NCBI GenBank assembly: GCA_900472575.1
Contig: UCIV01000018.1
Location: 269,452 to 333,451, forward strand
DNA: 64,000 nt
From: Hyphomicrobiales bacterium
GTDB lineage: Bacteria > Pseudomonadota > Alphaproteobacteria > Rhizobiales > Rhizobiaceae
Direction of reading: 5' to 3'
The notes below the pieces were generated by a model, which saw only the letters and a program-made list of their open reading frames with translations, searched no databases and was not told the DNA's origin. A program made the translations under genes and the position numbers. The stretch's first letter is position 1. The number at the start of each line of letters is the position of its first letter. This document shows positions 34,054 to 43,421 of the stretch, piece after piece.

Positions 34054-34488
34054 ATGAACGAACAATTTGTTCCTTTCGATCTGACTCGCTTCGTCGAGGC
34101 GCAGGCATCCATCTATAATCAGGTGATCGCGGAGCTGCGCGACGGACAGAAGCGCGGCCATTGGATGTGGTATATATTCCCGCAAATCAACGGCTTGGGC
34201 GTATCTGCCACATCGCAGCGCTTCGCCATACGCTCGCGGGCGGAAGCCATCGCCTATCTCGAACATCCCCTGCTCGGCTGGCGGCTCGGCGAATGTACGG
34301 CAGCCATGCTCGGGCATGAAGGGCGCAGCGCAGGTGATATCCTCGGCGCGACGGATGATCTGAAATTCAGAAGTTCGATGACGCTCTTTCATCTGGTCAG
34401 CGAAAAGGGCTCGCCTTACGAGCGAGCCCTTCATATCTTTTACCAGGGTGAGCACGACGGCAGGACCGCCGAACTCCTCAAACTCTAG
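34054..34488 (+). CDS. DUF1810 family protein
   Basis: A 144-residue DUF1810 protein: FDLTRFVEAQASIYNQVIAEL, GHWMWYIFPQINGLG, and DDLKFRSSMTLFHLV. The family is widespread and soluble, without known activity. The ATG at 34054 follows GAGGAG, better than in-frame codons upstream at 33991. Convergent with the Tim44 gene by 9 bases. Confidence 0.88.
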   Translation: MNEQFVPFDLTRFVEAQASIYNQVIAELRDGQKRGHWMWYIFPQINGLGVSATSQRFAIRSRAEAIAYLEHPLLGWRLGECTAAMLGHEGRSAGDILGATDDLKFRSSMTLFHLVSEKGSPYERALHIFYQGEHDGRTAELLKL

Positions 34489-34497
34489 GCGCTGGTT

Positions 34498-35583
34498 TTA
34501 AGCAGCGGACTGGATTGCAGAAAGCTTCCAATCATTGGCCGGCTTGCGCACGAAGGTCCAGACTTCCACCGTTTCGGTGATTTCGTTCGGATTGCCTTCG
34601 GCAACTTCGCCCGTGTTGCGGTCGCGCAGGAAGTCGATCGAGGAATAGCGCATTGCGACGGTCGCATATTCCTGGCCGTTTTCGCGCCATGCCTCGGCAA
34701 GGTCACCCTGCAGCAGGGTCACGTCGCGAACCTCGTTCTTCACGCCATTGGTTGCGTTTTCACCCAACTCTTCGGCAAGGTAGGACATCGCTTCCGGCGT
34801 CGTGAGGTCACGAAGCTTGGCATAGTTTTCGTCGGCATAAGCACCCTGCACCTCGGTCAGCAGCTTTTCGAACTGGCTGAGGTCGCGATTGGTGATGCCA
34901 ACTTCATCCGTATCCGGACCAGCCTGGCGCTGAACCGCCTGCTGGCCGCCACCGAAAGCTGCGGCCCCCGCGCCAGAACCGATCTTCGGGATCTGGAAAC
35001 CGCCCTGGTTCTGCTGCGGTGCCTCATAGGCGTTGTTCTGGCTCTGGCCAAAACCGTCCTTGCCACCATTGCCGCCATCGCCATAAGCGCGGGCATTAGC
35101 GGCCGGACCGGCAGCCTGCTGCTGCTGACGACGGGCGAAGAAACGGAAGGCCAGCATGGCGAGACCAGCGATCAGCGCGATCTGCAACAGCATGCCGAAG
35201 AAGCCTGCCATTCCACCAAAACCACCACCCATCAGCATGCCGAACAGGCCGCCCAGAGCGAGACCACCCAGAATGCCGCCGAACATACCGCCGAACATGC
35301 CGGGGCGACGCTGCTGCTGAGCTGCCTGCGCGCCCATGCCGTTAGCTGGGCTTGCCGCATTCTGCTGCGTATTCGGGGTCATCGAGCGGTTGATGCCGCC
35401 TGCTGCACCCGGAGCCGTATTCGTGGCCGGCGGTGCCGCAAAGGTACGCGTACCACGGCTGCCGAAGCTGGAACCACCGCCGGCGCGACGCGCTTCCGCG
35501 AAATCGACGGCTGTTAGCGAAACTGCCATTCCGATCGCTGCGATCGCGAAGAGTTTCTGGAAACGCCGAAGCTTGAACAACAT
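34498..35583 (-). CDS. Tim44-domain exported membrane protein
   Basis: A 361-residue protein with a signal or anchor (LFAIAAIGMAVSLTAVDFAEA), a Ser/Gly/Ala-rich stretch, a Gly-rich hydrophobic region (about 100-155) and a C-terminal Tim44-like domain (from FEKLLTEVQGAYADENYAKL). Bacterial Tim44-domain proteins are membrane-associated and of unclear role (TimA in Caulobacter-type bacteria). The ATG at 35583 with GAGGAG upstream is used. The promoter region 35584-35770 lies upstream. Confidence 0.85.
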   Translation of the reverse strand: MLFKLRRFQKLFAIAAIGMAVSLTAVDFAEARRAGGGSSFGSRGTRTFAAPPATNTAPGAAGGINRSMTPNTQQNAASPANGMGAQAAQQQRRPGMFGGMFGGILGGLALGGLFGMLMGGGFGGMAGFFGMLLQIALIAGLAMLAFRFFARRQQQQAAGPAANARAYGDGGNGGKDGFGQSQNNAYEAPQQNQGGFQIPKIGSGAGAAAFGGGQQAVQRQAGPDTDEVGITNRDLSQFEKLLTEVQGAYADENYAKLRDLTTPEAMSYLAEELGENATNGVKNEVRDVTLLQGDLAEAWRENGQEYATVAMRYSSIDFLRDRNTGEVAEGNPNEITETVEVWTFVRKPANDWKLSAIQSAA

Positions 35584-35774
35584 CAATTTCTCCTCTGGCC
35601 GCCCTATGCGGTCCGTGACCCTGATATGGGGAGCCGTGGAGCAGTTTTCAGTAGCCTGTCCACTTTTTCCCGCTTTAGTAGTTACAAAAGTTCAAGACGA
35701 GAGCCAATTGACAGAAATACAACCAAGGGGCGTTTTTACGAGTAAAGTGATCACATAATCGTCAGACGAAACAA

Positions 35775-35807
35775 AACGGGCCCGGTGCATATCGCACCAG
35801 ACCCGTT
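35775..35807 (-). terminator. Rho-independent terminator after serA
   Basis: On the minus strand AACGGGTCTGGTGC pairs with GCACCGGGCCCGTT (a few mismatches), then TTTGTTTC. It lies 55 bases after the serA stop. Confidence 0.75.
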
Positions 35808-35861
35808 CTGCGTCTTCCTTGGGAGGAAAAGGCAGGGCAATACGCCCCACCAAATGATGGC

Positions 35862-37457
35862 TTACTCGACGTTGAACACCAGCGGGCGAGCCTGGCGGAT
35901 TGCCGGGTTTGCCGTCAGCTGCGCAAGCACATCTTCCGAAACAGGCGCATCGACATAAAGCAGTGCGATGGCATCACCGGCTTCCTTCTCGCGACCGAGC
36001 TGGAAGTTGGCGATGTTGACGCCGGCATTACCAAGCGTCGTGCCCATGAAGCCGATCATGCCGGGAACGTCGGTGTTGGAGATGTAGACCATGTTGGCGC
36101 CGACATCGGCGTCCATGTTGATGCCCTTGATCTGGATGAAGCGCGGCTTGCCATCCGAGAACACGGTACCGGCAACCGAACGGGTCTGCTTGTCGGTCTT
36201 GACCGTCAGCTTGATGTAACCGTCGTAAACGCCGGTCTTGTCACGCTTGACTTCGGAAAGGACGATGCCCTTTTCCTTGATCATGATCGGCGCCGAAACC
36301 ATGTTGACGTCGGACACCTGGTTGCGGATCAGGCCGGCCAGCAAGGCAGACGTCAATGCGCGCGTATTCATGTTGGCCGTCTGGCCATCGAACAGAATTT
36401 CGATTTCCTTGATCGGATCATCCGAAACCTGGCCGACGAAGGCACCGAGAACGTCGGCGAGACGAATGAACGGCTTCAGGATCGGCGCTTCTTCGGCGGT
36501 GATCGACGGCATGTTGATGGCGTTGGATACGGCGCCCTTGACGAGGTAATCCGACATCTGTTCGGCGACCTGAAGGGCAACGTTCTCCTGCGCTTCCGTG
36601 GTCGAAGCACCAAGATGCGGCGTGCAGACGACGTTCGGCAGGCCGAAGAGCGGGCTCTCGGTGGCAGGCTCGACTTCGAACACGTCAAAACCGGCACCGG
36701 CGACATGACCGGACTTGATGGCTTCGGCAAGCGCTGCCTCATCGACGAGACCGCCGCGGGCGCAGTTGATGATGCGAACGCCGGGTTTCGTCTTGGCGAG
36801 GTTTTCCTTGCCCAGAATGCCGCGGGTCTTGTCGGTCATCGGCACATGCAGTGTGATGAAGTCGGCACGCGGCAGCAGTTCGTCCAGTTCCACTTTCTCG
36901 ACGCCCATTTCCTGTGCACGCTCGGCAGACAGGAAGGGGTCATAGGCAATCACGTTCATGCCAAGGCCAATGGCCTTCTTGCAGACGATGCCTCCGATAT
37001 TGCCGGCGCCGATGACGCCGAGCGTCTTGCCGGTGATTTCGACACCCATGAACTTCGACTTTTCCCACTTGCCGGCCTGGGTCGATGCGTCGGCCTGCGG
37101 CAGCTGGCGGGCAACGGCGAACATCAACGCGATGGCGTGTTCCGCCGTCGTGATCGAGTTGCCGAACGGGGTGTTCATGACGATGATACCGCGCTTGGAA
37201 GCGGCCGGGATATCGACGTTGTCGACGCCTATACCGGCGCGGCCGATGACCTTCAGATTGGTCGCAGCAGCGATCAGCTTTTCGGTCGCCTTGGTGGCCG
37301 AGCGAATGGCGAGACCATCATAATTGCCGATGATTTCGGCCAGCTTGTCTTTGTCCTTGCCGAGTTTCGGCTGGAAATCGACTTCAACGCCGCGATCGCG
37401 GAAGATCTGGACGGCGGTTTCCGACAGTTCGTCGGATACAAGTACGCGAGGTGCCAT
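35862..37457 (-). CDS. serA: D-3-phosphoglycerate dehydrogenase
   Basis: Oxidises 3-phosphoglycerate to 3-phosphohydroxypyruvate, first step of serine synthesis. The 531-residue long-form enzyme has TLGVIGAGNIGGIVCKKAIG (NAD fold), GGLVDEAALAEAIKSG and HLGASTTEAQENVA near the active site, then an intervening domain and a C-terminal ACT domain (from FIQIKGINMDAD). The start with MAPRVLVSD is preferred; the longer in-frame reading has no ribosome site. It follows serC by 79 bases, matching their pathway order, with feedback by serine likely through ACT. Confidence 0.97.
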   Translation of the reverse strand: MAPRVLVSDELSETAVQIFRDRGVEVDFQPKLGKDKDKLAEIIGNYDGLAIRSATKATEKLIAAATNLKVIGRAGIGVDNVDIPAASKRGIIVMNTPFGNSITTAEHAIALMFAVARQLPQADASTQAGKWEKSKFMGVEITGKTLGVIGAGNIGGIVCKKAIGLGMNVIAYDPFLSAERAQEMGVEKVELDELLPRADFITLHVPMTDKTRGILGKENLAKTKPGVRIINCARGGLVDEAALAEAIKSGHVAGAGFDVFEVEPATESPLFGLPNVVCTPHLGASTTEAQENVALQVAEQMSDYLVKGAVSNAINMPSITAEEAPILKPFIRLADVLGAFVGQVSDDPIKEIEILFDGQTANMNTRALTSALLAGLIRNQVSDVNMVSAPIMIKEKGIVLSEVKRDKTGVYDGYIKLTVKTDKQTRSVAGTVFSDGKPRFIQIKGINMDADVGANMVYISNTDVPGMIGFMGTTLGNAGVNIANFQLGREKEAGDAIALLYVDAPVSEDVLAQLTANPAIRQARPLVFNVE

Positions 37458-37536
37458 GGTCTGGGCTCCTGATAAAGGGTTCAGTCTCTGAATGCGGGAT
37501 GAAACGGTGCCACATTCCATGGCACCGGAAATCGGA

Positions 37537-38718
37537 TCAGGCAGCGGCCTTGTTGAGCGCAGCCTTCTGCGTTTCGAACGCATAGGCCAGCCACGGCATC
37601 AAGGCCTTCATGTCTGCCTCATCGATCGTGGCGCCGGCCCAGATGCGCAGACCGGACGGAGCATCGCGGTAAGCGCCGACGTCGAGAGCGACGCCTTCCT
37701 TCTCGAGGATCGAGGTCACGCCCTTGGCGAATGCGGCCTGCGCGTCGGCGTCGAGAGCCGCGACTTCGGCATCGACGATCTTCAGGCAGACGGAGGTGTT
37801 GGAGCGGGTCTCGTCGAGCTGCGCCAGATTGGCAATCCAATCATTGGCAGCAACGAAATCGAAGATGACCTTGGCATTGGCGTCAGCGCGGGCGATCAGG
37901 CCTTTAAGGCCGCCGACCGTCTTTGCCCAATTCAGCGCATCAATATAATCCTCGACGCAGAGCATCGACGGCGTGTTGATGGTTTCGCCCTTGAAGATGC
38001 CTTCGGAAAGCTTGCCGCCCGAGGTCATGCGGAAAATTTTCGGCAACGGCCAGGCCGGGACATAAGTCGTCAGGCGTTCGACAGCGCGCGGCGACAGAAT
38101 GATCATGCCGTGACCGCCCTCACCGCCGAGAACCTTCTGCCAGGAGAAGGTGACGACGTCGAGCTTGGCGAAATCCAGATCCTGCGCAAAGGCGGCGGAT
38201 GTGGCGTCGCAGATAGTCAGACCCTTGCGATCTGCAGGAATAAAGTCGGCGTTCGGAACGCGGACACCAGACGTCGTGCCGTTCCAGGTGAAGACGACGT
38301 CACGGTCGAAATCGACTTCATTGAGGTTCGGAAGGAGACCGTAATCGGCCTCGAACTTGCGAACATCCTTGAGCTTCAGCTGCTTGACGACATCTGTGAC
38401 CCAGCCGGCACCAAAGCTTTCCCAGGCAAGCATGTCGACGCCGCGCTCGCCGAGCAGCGACCAGAGCGCCATTTCGACGGCACCGGTATCGGATGCAGGA
38501 ACGATGCCAATGCGGTAATCCGCTGGTACGTTCAGAATTTCGCGGGTGAGATTGATGGCCTGTGCCAGCTTGTCCTTGCCAACCTTGGCGCGGTGCGAAC
38601 GACCGAGCGGGGCATCGGAAAGCGCTTCAAGCGACCAACCAGGACGCTTGGCGCAAGGGCCAGAAGAAAAATGAGTATTATCCGGACGCACATCCGGCTT
38701 CGCGGCGACATTGGCCAT
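37537..38718 (-). CDS. serC: Phosphoserine aminotransferase
   Basis: Converts phosphohydroxypyruvate and glutamate to phosphoserine using pyridoxal phosphate. The 393-residue protein belongs to the long alphaproteobacterial type ([16 protein letters not shown] start); the PLP Lys is in [17 protein letters not shown]. The ATG at 38718 is preceded by GGAAGGG inside a leader with a conserved structure. It heads the serC-serA operon. Confidence 0.96.
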   Translation of the reverse strand: MANVAAKPDVRPDNTHFSSGPCAKRPGWSLEALSDAPLGRSHRAKVGKDKLAQAINLTREILNVPADYRIGIVPASDTGAVEMALWSLLGERGVDMLAWESFGAGWVTDVVKQLKLKDVRKFEADYGLLPNLNEVDFDRDVVFTWNGTTSGVRVPNADFIPADRKGLTICDATSAAFAQDLDFAKLDVVTFSWQKVLGGEGGHGMIILSPRAVERLTTYVPAWPLPKIFRMTSGGKLSEGIFKGETINTPSMLCVEDYIDALNWAKTVGGLKGLIARADANAKVIFDFVAANDWIANLAQLDETRSNTSVCLKIVDAEVAALDADAQAAFAKGVTSILEKEGVALDVGAYRDAPSGLRIWAGATIDEADMKALMPWLAYAFETQKAALNKAAA

Positions 38719-38771
38719 ATAGATACCCTTCCAGGTAATTAGCCTCTCGTTGGGGAGAGGTGTCCCGCCGT
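38719..38771 (-). ncRNA. serC leader RNA motif (cis-regulatory)
   Basis: The leader GCGGGACACCTCTCCCCAACG... holds CTCTC/GAGAG as a short hairpin and TACC...GGTA as a second one that covers the GGAAGGG ribosome site just before the serC ATG. Position and sequence (GGGACACC, then TAATTACCTGGAAGGGTATC) fit the serC element known upstream of serC in Rhizobiales. The ligand or trigger is not known to me. The predicted transcription start, from the promoter at 38774-38802, would place the 5' end at about 38767. Confidence 0.75.
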
Positions 38772-38773
38772 CG

Positions 38774-38802
38774 TGGATATATTTCCCTGCTTTCACAGTC
38801 AA
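38774..38802 (-). promoter_or_regulatory. Promoter of serC-serA
   Basis: TTGACT (38802-38797, minus) and TATCCA (38779-38774) with a 17-base spacer. The -10 is weak, but the spacing puts transcription start at the edge of the serC leader. Confidence 0.5.
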
Positions 38803-38877
38803 GCGGGTCATTTCGTCGCTTGAAGAAAATCTTCGTCGCAAATGCCGTGATCACATCGACAGGCAGGCAAAAACGCA

Positions 38878-38900
38878 AAAAGCCGCCCGAAGGCGGCTTT
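38878..38900 (-). terminator. Rho-independent terminator after the outer membrane protein gene
   Basis: On the minus strand AAAGCCGCC-TTCG-GGCGGCTTT then TTGCGTTTTT, 18 bases after the stop at 38918. The tetraloop TTCG makes it very stable. Confidence 0.88.
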
Positions 38901-38917
38901 GGCAACATGCGCTGATC

Positions 38918-39757
38918 TTACTTGTAGACGATCGGCTGAGGTTCAGGCTCGTAAGTCGCCTGTTCACAATTGTTGTTGAACATGTAGCGGGCGCCGACGC
39001 GGGCTTCGTGACTGTAGATGCCCTTGTCGCGGCCTGGACCGCCTGAATTGGCGTAACCGAACATGTTGCCGCCGTCGATGTAACGGAAGCGATAGCCAAC
39101 ATCCGCCTTGAGATTACAGGTGACGTCGATCGTGGCACCTGCCATCAGGGCAGCGGTCGCACGCCATTTACCCTTGCCATCGTGATCCGACGAGGGATCG
39201 CAATCCGTCGGGTCGGTGACCGAGCAGGAGGTGTTCCGCAGCTTGTCCCACTTCACGTATGAAGCGCCGAAGCCAGCACCGACATATGGCGTGAAATAGG
39301 CGTAGGTGCCGAGATCGACATAGACGTTGGCCATCAGGCTGTAGGCCGAGAAGGATGAACGATCGTCCGAGACGCAATTGCCCGGGATCGTGCCGCAGCC
39401 GCCGGAAGTCGAACCGCGGAAATCGGTCTTCGACAGGTAGTCGAGCGTCAGGTCGGTGCGGAGATAGTTGTTGATCTGGTAACCGACGCCGCCGCCGATC
39501 AGGAAGCTGTCATCGATATCCGTGGATTCGAAATCCACCTCGTTTGCCGAGGAACCGCCCTGGTAGAAGTTTGCGCCACGCAGCCGGTTGAACGAATATC
39601 CCACATCGCCACGCAGATACCAGCCGCTCGCTTCCTGCACCGTGACTTCCGGTGCGTCCATGAGCGGTGCGGGCTGGGGCTGGTAGAGATCTGCCGACTG
39701 GGCAACGCCAGCCGACAGCATGGCGGCAGCAACCGTCGCTGCAAGGCGCATCTTCAT
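38918..39757 (-). CDS. Outer membrane beta-barrel protein (Omp25/RopB-like)
   Basis: A 279-residue protein with a signal peptide (MKMRLAATVAAAMLSAGVAQSA) and alternating hydrophobic strands typical of an eight-stranded barrel, e.g. GWYLRGDVGYSFNR, IGGGVGYQINNYLRTDLTLDYL, YFTPYVGAGFGASYVKW and the C-terminal HEARVGARYMF. It belongs to the OmpA-like/porin-barrel family abundant in rhizobia. Function is structural or immune-related; not specific. The ATG at 39757 follows GGAG. Confidence 0.9.
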   Translation of the reverse strand: MKMRLAATVAAAMLSAGVAQSADLYQPQPAPLMDAPEVTVQEASGWYLRGDVGYSFNRLRGANFYQGGSSANEVDFESTDIDDSFLIGGGVGYQINNYLRTDLTLDYLSKTDFRGSTSGGCGTIPGNCVSDDRSSFSAYSLMANVYVDLGTYAYFTPYVGAGFGASYVKWDKLRNTSCSVTDPTDCDPSSDHDGKGKWRATAALMAGATIDVTCNLKADVGYRFRYIDGGNMFGYANSGGPGRDKGIYSHEARVGARYMFNNNCEQATYEPEPQPIVYK

Positions 39758-39962
39758 GTTCGCTTCTCCAAGCTTCATCATGCATGGCGTGCCACCTGCA
39801 CGACCACCTTATTTGGCATGGAGAATGAATGATAAAGGTTAAGCCCCACTTAACCATAGATGTTTACCGATATGCTTCGTTACGCGACAGAAGCGTTACT
39901 TGGCGCTTCACGCAAAGTTCAGCATCCCAGTGATGGAGCCGATGTTCTTTTCCGGCGTTGAC

Positions 39963-41822
39963 ATGCTCAACACGAAAGGACCGGCCTTGAAGCATTTGAA
40001 AGACGATGCGGGCAAATCGATCGTAAACACAGTCGATGTCCCCCGCCCCATCTCCGAGCATGGCACCATTGGAAATATGCGCACGATCGCACTCGTCGCC
40101 AAGGATTGCACGATCGATTACCTGTGCTGGCCGAATCTTGACAGCCCGAGCGTCTTCGCCTCCCTGCTTGATCCGGAAAAGGGCGGCGCATTCGAACTGA
40201 CGCCGCAGATCGAGGGCGCCCGTCGCCTGCAGATGTATGTCCCGGAAAGCAATGTCCTTCTGACCCGCTGGCTCGGCACGAGCAACAGTGCCGAGATCGT
40301 CGATTTCATGCCGCTGCCGCACGGCCCGGATGAGCCTTCATCACTCGTGAGGCGCGTCACCGTCACGCGAGGAAAGGTCGCGTTCAAACTGAAGTGCTGG
40401 CCGCGATTCGACTACGCCCGAAGCACGCCGAAGGTAAAGACCGGAAAAGGCCATGTCTTCTTTCATTGCGGCGACTTCACCCTCCGCCTGTCGGGTGCAG
40501 TAGATTTTCATACCAGGCAAGGAGCCGCGTTTGCGGAGTTTACCTTGCAGGGTGGGGAAACCATCGACTTTACGCTGGATGGTGATGAAACACGCCATGC
40601 GCCGAATACGGAAGCCATCGACGCTCTCCTTGAGGAGACGACCGGCTACTGGCAGGGCTGGGCAAAGAAATCGACCTATCGCGGCCGCTGGCGCTCATCT
40701 GTCACTCGGTCCGCTCTCGCGCTGAAGATGCTGACCTCGGCCGAATATGGCTCTATCGCCGCGGCAGGAACGTTCGGTTTGCCGGAAGCTCCGGGGGGCG
40801 AGCGCAATTGGGATTACCGCGCCACATGGATCCGCGACGCTTCCTTCTCGATCTACGCCCTGATGCGGCTCGGCTATCTGGATGAAGCCAATGCCTTCGG
40901 CCGCTGGATCAGCGAACGGACCGACCGCTCCGACGGCAATGTGCAGATCATGTATAATCTCGACGGCTCAAGGGTCGCACGTGAAGAATCACTGGATCAT
41001 CTCTCCGGATATGGAGGTGCCAGACCCGTGAGGATCGGCAATGACGCCGCCGGCCAGGTGCAGCTCGATATCTACGGTGAACTGCTCGACTCCATCTATA
41101 TCAGCAACAAATATGGCGGCTCCATCTCGCACGAGAACTGGCTGAACGTCCGCAACGTCGTCGATCATGTCTGCGAGGTCTGGCAGGAACCCGATGCTGG
41201 AATATGGGAAGCGCGCAGTGAACCGCAGGAACACCTGCATTCCCGGCTTATGTGTTGGGTCGCCGTCGATCGCGCTTTGCGCCTTGCACAGAAACGTTCG
41301 CTTGCCGCTCCTTTCGGCAAGTGGATCGAGGCCCGCAATGCGATTACAGAAGACATCTGGGCGAACTTCTGGAACGAAAAGCATGGTCACTTTGTCCATG
41401 CCAAAGGCGGCGAGGAACTGGATGCCTCGATGCTGATGATGCCGCTTGTCCGCTTCATTAGCGCCACCGATCCCAAATGGCTGGCGACGCTCGACGCGAT
41501 CTCCCGCGAACTCGCCGATGACAGCCTCGTCATGCGCTACAAATGGCAGGATGCACTGGAAGGGCGAGAAGGTTTTTTCGGCGCGTGCTCATTCTGGTTT
41601 GTCGAATGCCTGGCCCGTGCTGGCAGGCTTCAGGAGGCCGAGATCAATATGGAAAAGCTGCTGCTCTTCGGCAACCACCTGCAGCTTTATGCCGAAGAAT
41701 TCGATCCGCGCGGGGAATTCCTCGGAAACTTCCCCCAGGCCCTCACCCATCTCGCCCTGATAAGCGCCGCCTTTTATCTCGACGGCGCTCTGGACGGCAA
41801 ATTTCGGGAGTGGCGGCCTTAG
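39963..41822 (+). CDS. Glycoside hydrolase family 15 protein (glucoamylase/trehalase-like)
   Basis: A 619-residue GH15 enzyme. The N-terminal third is a beta domain (ISEHGTIGNMRTIALVAKD, YLCWPNLDSPSVFASL); the catalytic barrel has GERNWDYRATWIRDASFSIYALMRLG and the C-terminal EEFDPRGEFLGNFPQALTHLALISAA with the acidic pair. GH15 includes glucoamylases and trehalases; which one cannot be told. No ribosome site is convincing; the start is uncertain between 39933, 39942 and 39963. It is convergent with glmM. Confidence 0.85.
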   Translation: MLNTKGPALKHLKDDAGKSIVNTVDVPRPISEHGTIGNMRTIALVAKDCTIDYLCWPNLDSPSVFASLLDPEKGGAFELTPQIEGARRLQMYVPESNVLLTRWLGTSNSAEIVDFMPLPHGPDEPSSLVRRVTVTRGKVAFKLKCWPRFDYARSTPKVKTGKGHVFFHCGDFTLRLSGAVDFHTRQGAAFAEFTLQGGETIDFTLDGDETRHAPNTEAIDALLEETTGYWQGWAKKSTYRGRWRSSVTRSALALKMLTSAEYGSIAAAGTFGLPEAPGGERNWDYRATWIRDASFSIYALMRLGYLDEANAFGRWISERTDRSDGNVQIMYNLDGSRVAREESLDHLSGYGGARPVRIGNDAAGQVQLDIYGELLDSIYISNKYGGSISHENWLNVRNVVDHVCEVWQEPDAGIWEARSEPQEHLHSRLMCWVAVDRALRLAQKRSLAAPFGKWIEARNAITEDIWANFWNEKHGHFVHAKGGEELDASMLMMPLVRFISATDPKWLATLDAISRELADDSLVMRYKWQDALEGREGFFGACSFWFVECLARAGRLQEAEINMEKLLLFGNHLQLYAEEFDPRGEFLGNFPQALTHLALISAAFYLDGALDGKFREWRP

Positions 41823-41834
41823 CTGCCGGAAGCG

Positions 41835-43190
41835 TCAGGCCGCTTCCGACCTGACATTGCCGATCACGTCGATTAGACCATTGACGATCTTTTCGACCTG
41901 GGCGCGATCGTCACCTTCCGCCATCACCCGGATCAGCGGCTCGGTGCCGGACGGACGAATTACGAGACGGCCCTTGGAACCAAGTTCGGCTTCCGCATCG
42001 GCAATCGCCTGGCGGACGACACTGTCCTCAAGCGGCTTGCCGCCGGAGAAACGAACGTTCTTCAGAAGCTGCGGAACCGGCTCGAAGCGGCGGCAGACCT
42101 CACTGACAGGCCGCCCGAGCTTCTTCACGCAGGCGAGAATCTGAAGCGCAGCGACAAGACCGTCGCCCGTCGTGCCGAAATCCGACAGAACGATATGGCC
42201 GGACTGCTCGCCGCCGACGTTGAAATCGTGGTTACGCATGTGCTCGACGACATAGCGGTCACCGACCTTGGTGCGCGCAAGTGTCAGCCCGTTGTCGCCA
42301 AGGAAACGCTCAAGGCCCAGATTCGACATGACGGTGGCAACGATACCACCACCCGTCAGACGCTGGTCCTGTGCCCAGCTTTCAGCGATCACGGCCATCA
42401 GCTGGTCGCCGTCGATGATCTCGCCATTCTCGTCGACGATGATCACACGGTCCGCATCGCCATCCAGCGCGATACCGATATCGGCGCGCACTTCATGCAC
42501 CTTCTTCTGCAGCGCTTCCGGGCTGGTCGATCCGCAGCCGAGATTGATGTTGGTGCCATTCGGCTCGTTGCCGATCGTCACGACATCCGCGCCGAGTTCC
42601 CAAAGAGCCAGAGGAGCGACCTTGTAAGCCGCACCGTTGGCGCAATCGATGGCGATCCGAAGACCATGAAGCGTCACGTCACGCGGCAGTGTGCGCTTGG
42701 CCTGCTCGATATAGCGATAGATATCACCCTCGACGCGCTTCGCCCGGCCGATATCGGCGGATTTGGCAAGCTGGGCATGCAGATCGCTGTCGAGCAGATC
42801 CTCGATGCGCATCTCCAACTCGTCGGAAAGCTTGTAGCCATCCGGGCCGAAGAGCTTGATGCCATTGTCCTCGAAAGGATTATGCGAAGCGGAGATCATC
42901 ACACCGACATCCGCACGCAGCGAGCGCGTCAGCATGGCAACGGCGGGCGTCGGGATCGGGCCGAGCAGAAAAACGTCGAGGCCAGCAGCGGTAAAACCCG
43001 CCACCATGGCATTTTCCAGCATGTAACCCGAAAGGCGCGTGTCCTTGCCGATCACGACGCGGTGGCGGTGGCTGCCGTTGCGGAAGATCGTGCCCACTGC
43101 AATGCCGACCCGCATCGCCAGATCCGGCGTCATCGGAAAGACGTTCGAATGTCCGCGGATACCATCGGTACCAAAATAGCGGCGTGCCAT
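41835..43190 (-). CDS. glmM: Phosphoglucosamine mutase
   Basis: Converts glucosamine-6-phosphate to glucosamine-1-phosphate for peptidoglycan and lipopolysaccharide. The 451-residue protein has FGTDGIRG, the phosphorylated Ser in [20 protein letters not shown] for magnesium and [12 protein letters not shown] for phosphate. The ATG at 43190 is taken; longer in-frame reading lacks a ribosome site. It lies downstream of ftsH, likely on its own transcript because a terminator at 43369-43401 separates them. Its stop codon falls in a 7-bp hairpin GGAAGCG/CGCTTCC (41832-41851). Confidence 0.97.
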   Translation of the reverse strand: MARRYFGTDGIRGHSNVFPMTPDLAMRVGIAVGTIFRNGSHRHRVVIGKDTRLSGYMLENAMVAGFTAAGLDVFLLGPIPTPAVAMLTRSLRADVGVMISASHNPFEDNGIKLFGPDGYKLSDELEMRIEDLLDSDLHAQLAKSADIGRAKRVEGDIYRYIEQAKRTLPRDVTLHGLRIAIDCANGAAYKVAPLALWELGADVVTIGNEPNGTNINLGCGSTSPEALQKKVHEVRADIGIALDGDADRVIIVDENGEIIDGDQLMAVIAESWAQDQRLTGGGIVATVMSNLGLERFLGDNGLTLARTKVGDRYVVEHMRNHDFNVGGEQSGHIVLSDFGTTGDGLVAALQILACVKKLGRPVSEVCRRFEPVPQLLKNVRFSGGKPLEDSVVRQAIADAEAELGSKGRLVIRPSGTEPLIRVMAEGDDRAQVEKIVNGLIDVIGNVRSEAA

Positions 43191-43368
43191 GTAATCTCCT
43201 TCGTCGTCGCGCGATCGATGCGCTGCGGGCAGAATCAATTTAGCGCCCGCTGCCGCATCACTTCGGATCGGCGTATGTCTGGCTATTGCCACAGGCGAGT
43301 GGCGCAAGCACGTAAATTAGCGTCAAAGCCGATCATATCGCGTGACCGGATAAGTCATCGTTAACATA

Positions 43369-43401
43369 AAAGACCGCCGCAGACGGGTCCACGGCGGTCT
43401 T
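43369..43401 (-). terminator. Rho-independent terminator after ftsH
   Basis: On the minus strand AAGACCGCCG and CGGCGGTCTT make a perfect 10-bp stem with a 12-base loop followed by TTATG, 20 bases after the ftsH stop. Confidence 0.85.
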
Positions 43402-43421
43402 GTTAAGTAATGTGAGCGGCC

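Noticed and set aside
41832..41851. GGAAGCG/CGCTTCC hairpin between GH15 and glmM as a terminator
   Set aside because: The glmM stop codon lies in its loop region and there is no U-run on either strand; mentioned in the glmM entry only.
42195..43364. 389-codon plus-strand ORF opposite glmM
   Set aside because: Shadow of glmM; no start signal and no recognisable domain.
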